In this document: positions 17,375 to 25,981 of the stretch, in pieces
Numbering within the stretch: position 1 is the stretch's first letter
Layout: every line of letters begins with the position of its first letter
Source of the DNA: Candidatus Finniella inopinata
Lineage (GTDB): Bacteria > Pseudomonadota > Alphaproteobacteria > Paracaedibacterales > CAIULA01
Assembly (NCBI RefSeq): GCF_004210305.1
Contig: NZ_SCFB01000002.1
Coordinates: forward strand, 62,001-126,000
Length of the DNA stretch: 64,000 bases
Direction: 5' to 3'
Position numbers and translations under genes: made by a program
Notes under the pieces: generated by a model
The model's database searches: none
What the model saw: the letters and a program-made list of their open reading frames with translations, nothing else
Told to the model about the DNA's origin: nothing

Positions 17375-19552
17375 ATGTTAAAAAAAATGATATTTTCAAT
17401 AGGGCTTTTCTGCGTTACAGCTGATTTAGCCTTCTCGGATTTTGATAATGTTAGCTGGTCCCAAGAAGATTATCAAACCCAACGCGGCCTGGCTGTTTTA
17501 CTAGATGAGGATCCTGGACTGAATGGTTTTGGGGTTTTACAAAATGGGTTTAAAGCCAAAGATGCTAGGTCATATTTTAGAGATACAAAATGGAACAGTG
17601 GGTCGGATAAGTTAGCAGGGTTCCTTGTGCATCTTGTTGCCCAGGGCAAGACTCCTGTACTGCGGGAATTGTTTGATAATCCTGACTGGCAAGTGTGGGC
17701 CCAACTTTGTAGCGAAATGGTAATAAAAGCAGATTGCATGACAATAGTCAGTTCATTGGATGCAGCAAAACAACACTTTCAATCATCGCCCTCACAACTG
17801 TCAAGACTAGCAGAACAATACATAAACACGGCTTTAACGAAAATTTTTTTCGGGTGTTGGGGAATTTCAGAAGAACCAACTGATTTAAAAACCATTGAAA
17901 CCCTTAAAACAATAGCTCGTAATGTTGGTGCGAAGAGAAGTTCTTCAGGCCTTCTACTTAATCAGGTTTTAGGCAGCTATGACCAGTATAACAGTCGATT
18001 GAACCCTGGTAACGAATCTTTGCAACAGCACTTTTTGATAGCCGCCAAAGAGATGACTTGTACCTATACCCACGATAACTCTGTTGCATATTTTTTAACG
18101 CAAGAGTTTATAAATCGGGGTTTTAAAAAGGATCTAATAAACCAAAATTTCAATAATTTGAGTTATTATTCATACTATTATAATTCATATTCCAGCGCCT
18201 CCCCTGTCGGAATTATGGAAATTATAATTGCTGACAGCCAATTTAGAAAAAAAATGAAAAATAGAAGTCTTGCTAAAAGCTTTTCAAATTTCCATGCTTT
18301 AACTAATCAAGATCTCGTCCATTTATATGAATTAATTGTTCATTCAGGATTTGATCTCCCCCAAGAAACATATCTATTGTCAACACACATTCAACCACAA
18401 TTTTACTATCCATCCCATTCTGCCTTCATGAAACTTTGGATTCTATTTGACAATAATCTTAACCATCGAGCATCAATTTTATCCCCTGAACAGCTTATTC
18501 AAAATGGCGCTCAAGCACCTTACCCTTTTCAGACAATTGCATGGCAAAATCTTGCTGTAAGCTCCAAACATATGCCCACGATTCTGCGTTTAATGCTCTT
18601 AAATCAAAAAAAGTCAGGATTGCAGGATGCATCTAAAAAAGCGTTAAGGATTATCAATGATTCCCGCAATGTAAGCAGCCAGTGGAGCACCTATCAGTCA
18701 CAAACTTTTGAAAATAACTTCTTTCAGGTTATGACACTTTACGACGAGATATGTCAGATTTCAAAGCCTTGTACAGATGCTGATTATGTTATCCATCAAC
18801 CATTTTTGGCCTTGTGTTTAGAAAAAGCAAAATTTGCTGCATTTAATGTTAAGGAAAGACTTGATGTGTTTGGATGGCTGAGAGGTTTAAGGGCCGGAAA
18901 AGATTCACGATTAAGAATACAGAGTTTCCAAAAAGACGTTCTTGCTGCCATTGATTCGTTGGTAAAGTCACCAGGATTAACTCTTCCCCAAAAGAAACAA
19001 ATTCAAAGTTGGTCAACGACTGTGGGTTTAAAAATAGAATTCGAGGAGCTGAAGAAAAAACCATCTGCTTATAAAAAACCTTCTCTTGCAGAGAGAAATA
19101 AAAGGAGACAGCCAATTACCATCACCCTGGAAAACGGTGGCACTTTCGAAGAAATTCTACCGTTGCTGGAAAAATATGAGGAGATGGTAAAACTAAATAA
19201 AGAAGATCTGTCGAATCTAAAAAGCGATCTGGCATTACTAGATAGTGAGCAGTCATTTGAGGACACAAACGAACAACAGACCCAACTTATTCAACAGATG
19301 AGAAGTCTTAATGACGATATTCAATATCTTGAACTCTCCATTAGAGAAGCGTTAACTAAACATAAACTTATAACATGCAGTGGGATTAAAATAACCGATT
19401 ATACTGGTTGGAAAAAAATATATCGTAAAATTTCGCTAAAATGGCATCCTGATAAAAACCAGGACAATAAAAAAGAAGCCGAAATAAAATTTGGAAGGGT
19501 AGGTCATTTTCATGAGTACATAGAAGGGAAAAATCCGCTTTCCAGACGATGA
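17375..19552 (+). CDS. Secreted protein with C-terminal J-domain
   Basis: The 725-residue protein has a signal peptide (MLKKMIFSIGLFCVTADLAFS) and a long, unrecognised helical body rich in Ser, Tyr and Asn. A charged coiled-coil-like stretch lies near residues 585-670. A J-domain-like end follows: the helix WKKIYRKISLKWHPDKNQDN with the HPD motif near residue 690. J-domains stimulate Hsp70 ATPase. Cytoplasmic DnaJ proteins carry the J-domain at the N-terminus and have no signal peptide, so this protein is likely exported and might act on a host or periplasmic chaperone. The ATG has an AAAGGA site. The 210-bp gap upstream shows no other feature. Confidence 0.75.
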   Translation: MLKKMIFSIGLFCVTADLAFSDFDNVSWSQEDYQTQRGLAVLLDEDPGLNGFGVLQNGFKAKDARSYFRDTKWNSGSDKLAGFLVHLVAQGKTPVLRELFDNPDWQVWAQLCSEMVIKADCMTIVSSLDAAKQHFQSSPSQLSRLAEQYINTALTKIFFGCWGISEEPTDLKTIETLKTIARNVGAKRSSSGLLLNQVLGSYDQYNSRLNPGNESLQQHFLIAAKEMTCTYTHDNSVAYFLTQEFINRGFKKDLINQNFNNLSYYSYYYNSYSSASPVGIMEIIIADSQFRKKMKNRSLAKSFSNFHALTNQDLVHLYELIVHSGFDLPQETYLLSTHIQPQFYYPSHSAFMKLWILFDNNLNHRASILSPEQLIQNGAQAPYPFQTIAWQNLAVSSKHMPTILRLMLLNQKKSGLQDASKKALRIINDSRNVSSQWSTYQSQTFENNFFQVMTLYDEICQISKPCTDADYVIHQPFLALCLEKAKFAAFNVKERLDVFGWLRGLRAGKDSRLRIQSFQKDVLAAIDSLVKSPGLTLPQKKQIQSWSTTVGLKIEFEELKKKPSAYKKPSLAERNKRRQPITITLENGGTFEEILPLLEKYEEMVKLNKEDLSNLKSDLALLDSEQSFEDTNEQQTQLIQQMRSLNDDIQYLELSIREALTKHKLITCSGIKITDYTGWKKIYRKISLKWHPDKNQDNKKEAEIKFGRVGHFHEYIEGKNPLSRR

Positions 19553-19596
19553 AAAAGGGCTTTAATGCTCAGGGAGGGCGATTGCAGCCCCCCCCC

Positions 19597-21741
19597 TCAA
19601 ATCCGGTCCGCATTATGAATAATCGCCAAAGACCGTAGAACAGTCTTGATATGAATCAAATGTTCTACGTCTTTCACCTCGATATCGACAATCAAATCCC
19701 AAAAATCGACCGTTCTGTTGATGATCTTCAGATTCACAATATTACCTTGGTGCTTGGTTATGGCCGTGGACATACCCGCCAAACTTCCAGCCTTATTGAT
19801 AAAGGTGACCTTTAACCGCCCGACATGGCGCATATTTTGATTGCGATTCGTCGTGTGCCAGGACAGATCAAGCAACCTGTCAGGGTCAATCGTGTGTAGG
19901 CTTTCACAGTCAAAGGTGTGAATAGTGACCCCACTGCCTGTCACGACAATGCCGCGTATGGTATCACCCGGCAACGGATGGCAACAGCCCGCAAAATGAA
20001 CAGCCATACCTGGAATCAGTCCTTCAATGCTAAGGCTTGGATGTTTCCCCCCCTCGGCCTTCGGGGCAATCTTTGGTATTTCACCTTCAGGTTGATCTGT
20101 CTTCAATTCCTTTTTTTGGCTATTCGGGTAGGCAATCGTGACAACTTCCCGGGCGCTTTGAATCCCCTCGCCAATCGCTGCCAACAGGTCATCGATCATG
20201 TCAAACTGGAAATGCTTAACAGCTAGGCCGATGGCCTTTTCTGAATACGTTACGCCCTCTTTCATGCAGACCTTTTGCAGCAGCGACTTGCCTAATTCTT
20301 TAAATTGGTCGCGTTGTTGGCTTCGTATGAATCGGCGGATCCGTGCTCTGGCTTTACCGGTGACTACGAATCGTTCCCACGTGGGCGACGGGCATTGATT
20401 CTGATAGGTGGTAATTTCAACCTGATCCCCATTGTTTAGGACAGAACGCAATGGCATCTGCCGGCCATTAATTTTGGCCCCAACGGCCCGGTCACCAACT
20501 TCCGAATGAATAGCATAGGCGAAATCAATGGGCGTCGCCCCCTTTGGCAGGGAAATTAGCTCGCCCTGGGGTGTAAAGCAAAAGACTTGATCTTGAAACA
20601 TCTCCAGTTTGGTGTGTTCCAGGAACTCTTCAGGACTTGATGCTTGTTCCAAAATTTCCAGCAAACTGCGAAGCCATGCATATTGCTTGCCGTCATGGAC
20701 CGGCCCGCCTTTTTTATACTGCCAATGGGCTGCCACCCCCAGCTCAGAGATCCGGTTCATGTCCTTGGTTCTGATTTGAACCTCAATGCGTTGGTTTAAG
20801 GGACCAATCACCCCCGTATGCAAGGACTGATAACCATTAGGCTTGGACGTGCTGATGTAATCCTTGAAACGTCCAGGCACAACCAAATACTGGCTGTGGA
20901 TAGTGCCCAAGACTTGATAACACTCAGGGTTAGTCTCAACGATAATCCTAAACGCCATAATGTCTGAAAGTTGCTCGAACGTGATACTTTTTCGTTGTAT
21001 CTTTCGCCATATAGAGTAAGGGGTTTTTAAGCGCCCATTGATGGTACCTTTAATACTCGCCTCGTCCAAAACACGTTTCAGATCCTCTAAAATAAAGCCA
21101 ATCGCATTCTCAGAAGCTTCCCGCAGGAAATCAAGACGAGTTTTAATGGACTGATGCATTTCAGCATTAAGGGTTGCAAAGGACAAATCTTCCAACTCGT
21201 CCTTTAGGGAATGCATCCCCATGCGTTCAGCCAGCGGCGCATAAATTTCCATTGTCTCACGGGCAATACGACGGCGTTTAGAATCATCAATAATATGATT
21301 GAGGGTGCGCATATTATGGACACGGTCGGCCAATTTTACCAACAACACGCGTATATCACTAGACATGGCCAAAACAAGCTTTTGAAAATTCTCCGCCTGC
21401 TTGGTCTCTTCAGATTGTAACTCTAACCGTGAAAGCTTGGTGACCCCATCAACCAAACGTCCAATTTCGGCCCCAAACTGCTGTTTAATTTCTTCCAAAG
21501 TAGCCAGCGTGTCTTCCACGGTATCATGAAGAAGGGCTGTGATGATGGAGAAACAATCTAATTTTAAATCAAGAAGGATACTGGCAACTTCTAAAGGATG
21601 CGAGAAATAGGACTCCCCTGAAGCACGTATCTGATCGCCATGGGCGTTTTGAGAAAAATGATAGGCACGGCTAACCAACGCCCCGTCAAACGTAGGATCG
21701 TACGATTTCAATCGATGAAGAAGTTCAGATTCTTGTAACAA
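19597..21741 (-). CDS. rsh: Bifunctional (p)ppGpp synthetase/hydrolase, RelA/SpoT
   Basis: The 714-residue single RSH enzyme is typical of alphaproteobacteria. The HD hydrolase domain is intact (residues about 20-190, with SYFSHPLEV and ALLHDTVEDT). The synthetase domain (about 235-355) has GRFKDYISTSKPNGYQSLHT. The TGS domain (about 380-445) and the C-terminal ACT domain (about 637-710) follow. Both activities look intact, so it should make and degrade the alarmone. The start is TTG at 21741, with an AGGA ribosome site six bases upstream and no nearby ATG of family length. Confidence 0.95.
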   Translation of the reverse strand: MLQESELLHRLKSYDPTFDGALVSRAYHFSQNAHGDQIRASGESYFSHPLEVASILLDLKLDCFSIITALLHDTVEDTLATLEEIKQQFGAEIGRLVDGVTKLSRLELQSEETKQAENFQKLVLAMSSDIRVLLVKLADRVHNMRTLNHIIDDSKRRRIARETMEIYAPLAERMGMHSLKDELEDLSFATLNAEMHQSIKTRLDFLREASENAIGFILEDLKRVLDEASIKGTINGRLKTPYSIWRKIQRKSITFEQLSDIMAFRIIVETNPECYQVLGTIHSQYLVVPGRFKDYISTSKPNGYQSLHTGVIGPLNQRIEVQIRTKDMNRISELGVAAHWQYKKGGPVHDGKQYAWLRSLLEILEQASSPEEFLEHTKLEMFQDQVFCFTPQGELISLPKGATPIDFAYAIHSEVGDRAVGAKINGRQMPLRSVLNNGDQVEITTYQNQCPSPTWERFVVTGKARARIRRFIRSQQRDQFKELGKSLLQKVCMKEGVTYSEKAIGLAVKHFQFDMIDDLLAAIGEGIQSAREVVTIAYPNSQKKELKTDQPEGEIPKIAPKAEGGKHPSLSIEGLIPGMAVHFAGCCHPLPGDTIRGIVVTGSGVTIHTFDCESLHTIDPDRLLDLSWHTTNRNQNMRHVGRLKVTFINKAGSLAGMSTAITKHQGNIVNLKIINRTVDFWDLIVDIEVKDVEHLIHIKTVLRSLAIIHNADRI

Positions 21742-21929
21742 TATAGTCCTATCTTGGTAAGAACCGCCATTTCACAGTAGCAAGAAGATGGGGCTGTATA
21801 CAACAATGTTCAATTATCATCGGATGGAATGCGGTGAATAAGCTACTTATTCGGCGCGTATTTTGCGGAGAATATTTGTGTTTCAGATCATAAGTGGACA
21901 TAATAGAGCTTATAAATATGGAGAATACA

Positions 21930-23069
21930 ATGTGGATTCATCAACGACAAGGCTGGCCAAACGTTAGCTGGAACCAAGAAAACCTTTCTATAAAGCTTGC
22001 TAGTGTTCGACACCAACAAGGCCGGCTGTTGGGAAGAATGGGGGCACTTGGCTTTCAAGTTTCCATGGAGGCAGCCCTTCAAACCTTAACAGCAGATGTT
22101 GTGACCACATCCGATATTGAGGGAGAACGGTTGAATCCTCATGATGTCCGTTCCTCCATCGCACGACGTCTTGGTATACAGACTGCAGGAATGATAGAAA
22201 CAACAAACGAAAACGTCGAAGGAATTGTTGATGTCATGTTGGATGCCACCCAAAACTACCAGATGCCTCTCACAGAAGAACGTCTTTATGGTTGGCATGC
22301 AGCCTTGTTTCCAACAGGGCGAAGTGGGATGAGACCCATCATGGTTGGGGCGTGGCGCCCCCCTTCTGCAGGTCCTATGCAGGTTGTTTCAGGTCCTATA
22401 GGGAGAGAAATCATCCACTTTGAAGTACCTGAGGCCACACGTTTGAAAAATGAAATGACTCGGTTTGTTACTTGGTTTGAGGAAAAAGAGTCAATTGATC
22501 AAGTCATCAAGGCTGGTATTGCGCATCTTATATTTGTCACCATTCACCCGTTTGAGGATGGGAATGGACGTATTGCCAGGGCCATTGCCGATATGGCTCT
22601 GGCACGTTCAGACCAAACAACATCCCGCTTCTATAGCATGTCCTCTCAAATTGCAGCAGAACGAAAGGCTTACTACTTTTACCTTGAACAACAGCAACGA
22701 AGCGGACTTGACGTAACGGCTTGGCTGGACTGGTTTTTGGATTGTTTGGGACGTGCGATCCAAAACGCAAACGTACTACTTGATGCTGTATTTTCTAAGG
22801 CGGCATATTGGTCACACGCGAATAAAAATTCTTTAAATAAACGTCAAAAATTAATTATCAGCAGAATGCTTGAAGATTTTAAAGGATTCATGCGAACCTC
22901 TAAGTACGCAACGATGGCCAAATGTTCACCTGATACGGCTCTCCGCGACATCTACGATCTTATAAGCTGCGGCCTTCTTGTACAAAACCCTGATGGTGGT
23001 CGAAATACAAGCTATCGCCTTGCGACGCTCGAAGAACTCTCCAAAACAGAGAGTTTCTCTAATTTATAA
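21930..23069 (+). CDS. Fic family protein with N-terminal DUF4172-type region
   Basis: The 379-residue protein opens [14 protein letters not shown] and has an [14 protein letters not shown] block, as in DUF4172-Fic proteins. The Fic core [13 protein letters not shown] lies near residue 205, so the catalytic histidine and nucleotide loop are intact. A class II inhibitory helix motif TSDIEGE (S/T-x3-E-G) lies near residue 60 in the same chain, which would hold AMP transfer in check. Fic enzymes move AMP or related groups onto proteins. No signal peptide is seen. ATG at 21930 has a GGAG site; the frame also allows an upstream GTG at 21894. Its end overlaps the Trm112 gene by 6 bp. Confidence 0.88.
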   Translation: MWIHQRQGWPNVSWNQENLSIKLASVRHQQGRLLGRMGALGFQVSMEAALQTLTADVVTTSDIEGERLNPHDVRSSIARRLGIQTAGMIETTNENVEGIVDVMLDATQNYQMPLTEERLYGWHAALFPTGRSGMRPIMVGAWRPPSAGPMQVVSGPIGREIIHFEVPEATRLKNEMTRFVTWFEEKESIDQVIKAGIAHLIFVTIHPFEDGNGRIARAIADMALARSDQTTSRFYSMSSQIAAERKAYYFYLEQQQRSGLDVTAWLDWFLDCLGRAIQNANVLLDAVFSKAAYWSHANKNSLNKRQKLIISRMLEDFKGFMRTSKYATMAKCSPDTALRDIYDLISCGLLVQNPDGGRNTSYRLATLEELSKTESFSNL

Positions 23070-23252
23070 CAACAGCTTATCTTCCAGTCGCCGGGCCTCA
23101 TCCACTAGCATGATGGGAATGCCTTGGCGGATAGGATAGGCCAAGCCAGCAACGTCACTAATCAGTTCCTGCGTTTCTTTGTTATAGGCAAGCCTGGTCT
23201 TTGTAAGCGGGCAAACCAGCATTTCTAAAAGACGATGATCAACTTTTTCCAT
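23064..23252 (-). CDS. Trm112/UPF0434 family small protein
   Basis: The 62-residue protein has the family pattern [14 protein letters not shown] and [18 protein letters not shown]. Trm112 proteins act as activating partners of methyltransferases in eukaryotes and archaea; the bacterial YcaR-type role is not settled. One zinc-type cysteine is visible, fewer than in the full four-cysteine form. The AAGGA ribosome site is good. Convergent with the Fic gene. Confidence 0.85.
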   Translation of the reverse strand: MEKVDHRLLEMLVCPLTKTRLAYNKETQELISDVAGLAYPIRQGIPIMLVDEARRLEDKLLL

Positions 23253-23320
23253 AAATTATTCCTTTTTTTTGAAAATTCTTTTGCCCATCCTAACAGACTA
23301 TGTTAACAATTAAAGCATGT

Positions 23321-23396
23321 TCCCCGATAGCTCAGCTGGTAGAGCAAGTGGCTGTTAACCACTGGGTCGGCGGTTCGAGTCCGTCTCGGGGAGCCA
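23321..23396 (+). tRNA. tRNA-Asn(GTT)
   Basis: The 76-nt tRNA starts TCCCCGATAGCTCAGC and has an encoded CCA. The anticodon loop reads CTGTTAA, anticodon GTT. The acceptor stem TCCCCGA pairs with TCGGGGA, and the D, anticodon and T arms fold canonically. Confidence 0.96.
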
Positions 23397-23514
23397 TATC
23401 TTTATTTTGCTCGTAAGCACCTACAAGGGTTGCATCGATCAACCTAAAAATTTCTACCAGTCCGCATTGATAGTCTTCCGCAGTGCGCACATCACGCATT
23501 TCCATAACACTCAT
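23397..23514 (-). pseudogene. Possible 5' gene fragment abutting tRNA-Asn
   Basis: On the minus strand an ATG at 23514 with an AAAGGA site opens about 39 sensible codons (MSVMEMRDVRTAEDYQ...). The frame then runs straight into the antisense of tRNA-Asn. The real gene, if any, was probably cut here, as happens beside tRNA integration sites. I do not recognise the protein. The short length makes chance possible. Confidence 0.25.
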
Positions 23515-23591
23515 TTTCCTTTCTTAAATCGTTTTTGCGCCACTGAGCACACAACCAAAATAATTTAACTTTTTAAGCCCTGTAAATCGAG

Positions 23592-23597
23592 TATAAT
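23592..23597 (+). promoter_or_regulatory. -10 box TATAAT close to the next start codon
   Basis: A perfect TATAAT lies only 8 bases before the ATG at 23606, with no convincing -35. If used, the mRNA would be nearly leaderless or translation would begin further in, for example at the ATG at 23954. Confidence 0.3.
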
Positions 23598-23605
23598 GCT
23601 AGAAA

Positions 23606-24466
23606 ATGTCAGTGTTTGTAAAAAGCTTGGCCCTTATCAATCAAAAAAAATTTCAAGACCCTATTCAGTGGCACGATACACCCTGGGTTAGTCACGAAAA
23701 GCCGGGATGGTTTGCGTTCGCGCCACCTTTTCAGGAACCGATCGAAAGGCCTGCGCGTTTTGGAATCTTGTCGTCCCGCGACCAGACTGAGGACAGCTTA
23801 TTTCTGTCTTATCCGCCGAGCAGGCCTGAGCCGCGCCCCAGAAGCACCCATCCTATACGACGTTCCATCGCCAAAGCCAACTCTGGGGAACGGTCCCCTT
23901 TATCACTGACGGCTTATAAAAATAATTGGCTAGATAAGGAGCTTTTCTTTGCCATGAATAAATTATCAATTGCGGGTATGGTCGCGGGCCTGATGTTTTT
24001 GGGCGCCCTGTTCTTTATTAGTGGGTTTTTGTTGGCCCTTAATTTGTATATCTTACCTAGCCATCAGATTCCTTCACAGATTATGGGCGCCCCTGCCCCT
24101 CATCGCGCCAGCCCTAATGCCTTGTCAGCTGCCCATAAACCAACGCCACCCTATTCACCGGCTACTGCCCCCCAGCAGTATGCCAACGTTAATGGCGTGG
24201 CCATGGTGAACCCACCTCATATGCCCACGGCAAGGCCTGCTCAGCCACAACCGCAACCCCAGATTCAAAGTCAGAATCAGGGGATTTATCAACAACAGCA
24301 ACCTGCCTATCAACCTCAGGTTTCTGCCCCACAGCCATATTCAGACCCCCAATATTATGCGCCGCAGCCCAATGCTCCAGCACCAAATCAAGGATACTAT
24401 GGGGCGCCCGCTCAATATGCACCCCCCGCCTATGGGCCAAATTATCAGCAAGCCCCCCGTCCTTGA
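23606..24466 (+). CDS. Single-pass membrane protein with Pro/Gln-rich tail, hypothetical
   Basis: The 286-residue product is not recognised. The N-terminal 110 residues look soluble and charged. One strong membrane segment follows at about residues 122-148 (GMVAGLMFLGALFFISGFLL). The last 135 residues are dominated by Pro, Gln, Ala and Tyr and are probably disordered. With the N-terminus inside, the tail would lie in the periplasm. It ends 20 bp before the metal-binding protein gene, so the two are probably cotranscribed. An internal ATG at 23954 would keep just the membrane segment and tail. Confidence 0.65.
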   Translation: MSVFVKSLALINQKKFQDPIQWHDTPWVSHEKPGWFAFAPPFQEPIERPARFGILSSRDQTEDSLFLSYPPSRPEPRPRSTHPIRRSIAKANSGERSPLSLTAYKNNWLDKELFFAMNKLSIAGMVAGLMFLGALFFISGFLLALNLYILPSHQIPSQIMGAPAPHRASPNALSAAHKPTPPYSPATAPQQYANVNGVAMVNPPHMPTARPAQPQPQPQIQSQNQGIYQQQQPAYQPQVSAPQPYSDPQYYAPQPNAPAPNQGYYGAPAQYAPPAYGPNYQQAPRP

Positions 24467-24486
24467 AGGGAGGAGTTTTCTGGAAA

Positions 24487-25398
24487 ATGAGAATCGCTGT
24501 TGTATTTTTTCTTTTACTGATGCTGGGGGTTATATTGATGGTGGGAAGTAGAAATGTTCCCCCCAATTCTGCACCCACCCTAAAAATAGTAACCAGTTTC
24601 AGCATTTTAAAAGATTTTGTTCAAAACATATCAAAAGGTAATGAGAACGTGCAGATCGCTTCCATTGTGCCGTTGGAATCAGACCCTCATACATATCAAC
24701 CAACGCCCAAAGATTCAGTGGCCCTAGCCAACGCGGACCTTATTTTTATTAACGGCCTGGATTTTGAAAAAGGCATTGAAAAGATGATCACCAGTTCTGG
24801 CTTTGCAGGAAAAGTTTGTGACGCCAGCGACGGCATTACCCCCCGCACAGAACCACTAGACCCCCATCTTTGGCATGACGTAAAGAACGCAAAAGTTTAT
24901 GTGGCAAATATTGTGAGGTTCCTCTGTGAGCATGACCCTGCCCACAAAAAATTGTACGAGGCGAATAAAGGGAAGCTTCTTGAACAATTGGATCTTCTTG
25001 ATCGCTGGATTCGTGAGCAATTCGCCCGTGTACCTTTTGAACAGCGATTGGTCGTCACGACCCATGATGCATTTTGGTACTTTGGGAAGGCTTATGGCAT
25101 TCAATTTTTAGCCCCCGTTGGTATCAGTACCGAAACCGAGGCCTCGGCTCAGAAAGTAGCGACCTTAATAGATTTAATCAAAGAAAAGGGTGTTAAGGCT
25201 GTTTTTGTAGAAAACTTGGCCAATCCGCGACTGTTACAACAAATTGCTGAAGAAACCGGCGTCATGGTGCAAGGAACCCTTTATGCTGATTCATTATCGG
25301 CCTCTGCCGGCCCTGCTGCCACTTACGAGGCGATGATGCGGCACAATGTAAGCACAATTCGCCAAGCTTTAGAAAAGACCGTTCAATGCAAACCCTAA
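24487..25398 (+). CDS. Zn/Mn-type ABC transporter substrate-binding protein
   Basis: The 303-residue exported protein is of the cluster A-I (ZnuA/PsaA/TroA) family. A signal or anchor helix is at the N-terminus. Likely metal ligands are the histidines in SDPHTYQPTPKD and DPHLWHD, a glutamate in AVFVEN, and the aspartate in LYADSLS. There is no long His-rich loop as in ZnuA, which leans toward manganese. The ATG at 24487 follows a GGAGGAG site. No ABC ATPase or permease gene is adjacent, which is unusual. The end overlaps the next gene by 13 bp. Confidence 0.88.
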   Translation: MRIAVVFFLLLMLGVILMVGSRNVPPNSAPTLKIVTSFSILKDFVQNISKGNENVQIASIVPLESDPHTYQPTPKDSVALANADLIFINGLDFEKGIEKMITSSGFAGKVCDASDGITPRTEPLDPHLWHDVKNAKVYVANIVRFLCEHDPAHKKLYEANKGKLLEQLDLLDRWIREQFARVPFEQRLVVTTHDAFWYFGKAYGIQFLAPVGISTETEASAQKVATLIDLIKEKGVKAVFVENLANPRLLQQIAEETGVMVQGTLYADSLSASAGPAATYEAMMRHNVSTIRQALEKTVQCKP

Positions 25399-25925
25399 TT
25401 ATTCAAAAGGCATGGGAATTGCTTGAAACCGAAGGTCTGTCAGGCCTTACTCCTGAGCGTTTAGCCGCTTATTGCCAGGCGTCAAACAACGACATTCGCG
25501 ACCTCTGTCCAACGCCTTTGTCCATTTTGTTGCTTTTATGGGATAACGTTGTGGATCAAGCAGCCCTCTCCACCGTGCCTGACGGCCCTCATGATTATCT
25601 GTTTGAAAGCATCATGACCGTCTTGGATGTTTTGCAACCGCACCAACGGGCCGTAAAACGGCTTCTTGATGACTTAATGTTGGCCCCTTGTTGGGTGAAA
25701 GATATCATTCCGTATGCCTTAAAATGGTCACGACAAACGTTGCAACACGCTGGTCTTGTGACCAGTGATTTACTGGGCGCTCTTAAAATTCACGCCTTTG
25801 CCTTATTTTTCCTATATATCCTAAGAATATGGTCCACGGATGAAAGTTCAGGATTCGACTTTACAATGACGAAATTAAATCATGGTCTGAGTAAAATTTT
25901 GGAATATAATTCTTTTCTCTTTTAA
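25386..25925 (+). CDS. COQ9-like (TetR-fold) protein
   Basis: The 179-residue protein has a TetR-like N-terminal helix-turn-helix region (IIQKAWELLETEGLSGLTPE) and a C-terminal FYILRIWSTDESSGFDFTMTKLNHGL-type block seen, in part, in COQ9 proteins. In mitochondria COQ9 binds lipid and helps COQ7 in ubiquinone synthesis. A UbiH-type hydroxylase lies 1.6 kb downstream, which supports this reading. A plain TetR-family regulator is the alternative. It overlaps the metal-binding protein gene by 13 bp, so the two are probably coupled. Confidence 0.72.
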   Translation: MQTLIIQKAWELLETEGLSGLTPERLAAYCQASNNDIRDLCPTPLSILLLLWDNVVDQAALSTVPDGPHDYLFESIMTVLDVLQPHQRAVKRLLDDLMLAPCWVKDIIPYALKWSRQTLQHAGLVTSDLLGALKIHAFALFFLYILRIWSTDESSGFDFTMTKLNHGLSKILEYNSFLF

Positions 25926-25936
25926 TACTTTGTTAA
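25922..25936. promoter_or_regulatory. CtrA-type box before the Pmp-like gene
   Basis: A perfect TTAA-N7-TTAA (TTAATACTTTGTTAA) overlaps the COQ9-like stop and lies 46 bp before the ATG of the Pmp-like gene. It matches the CtrA recognition pattern known from Caulobacter. Binding is inferred. Confidence 0.5.
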
Positions 25937-25981
25937 GATTTTTCTGATAAGATACAAAAAACTTTTCAGAAGGATTTAGCC

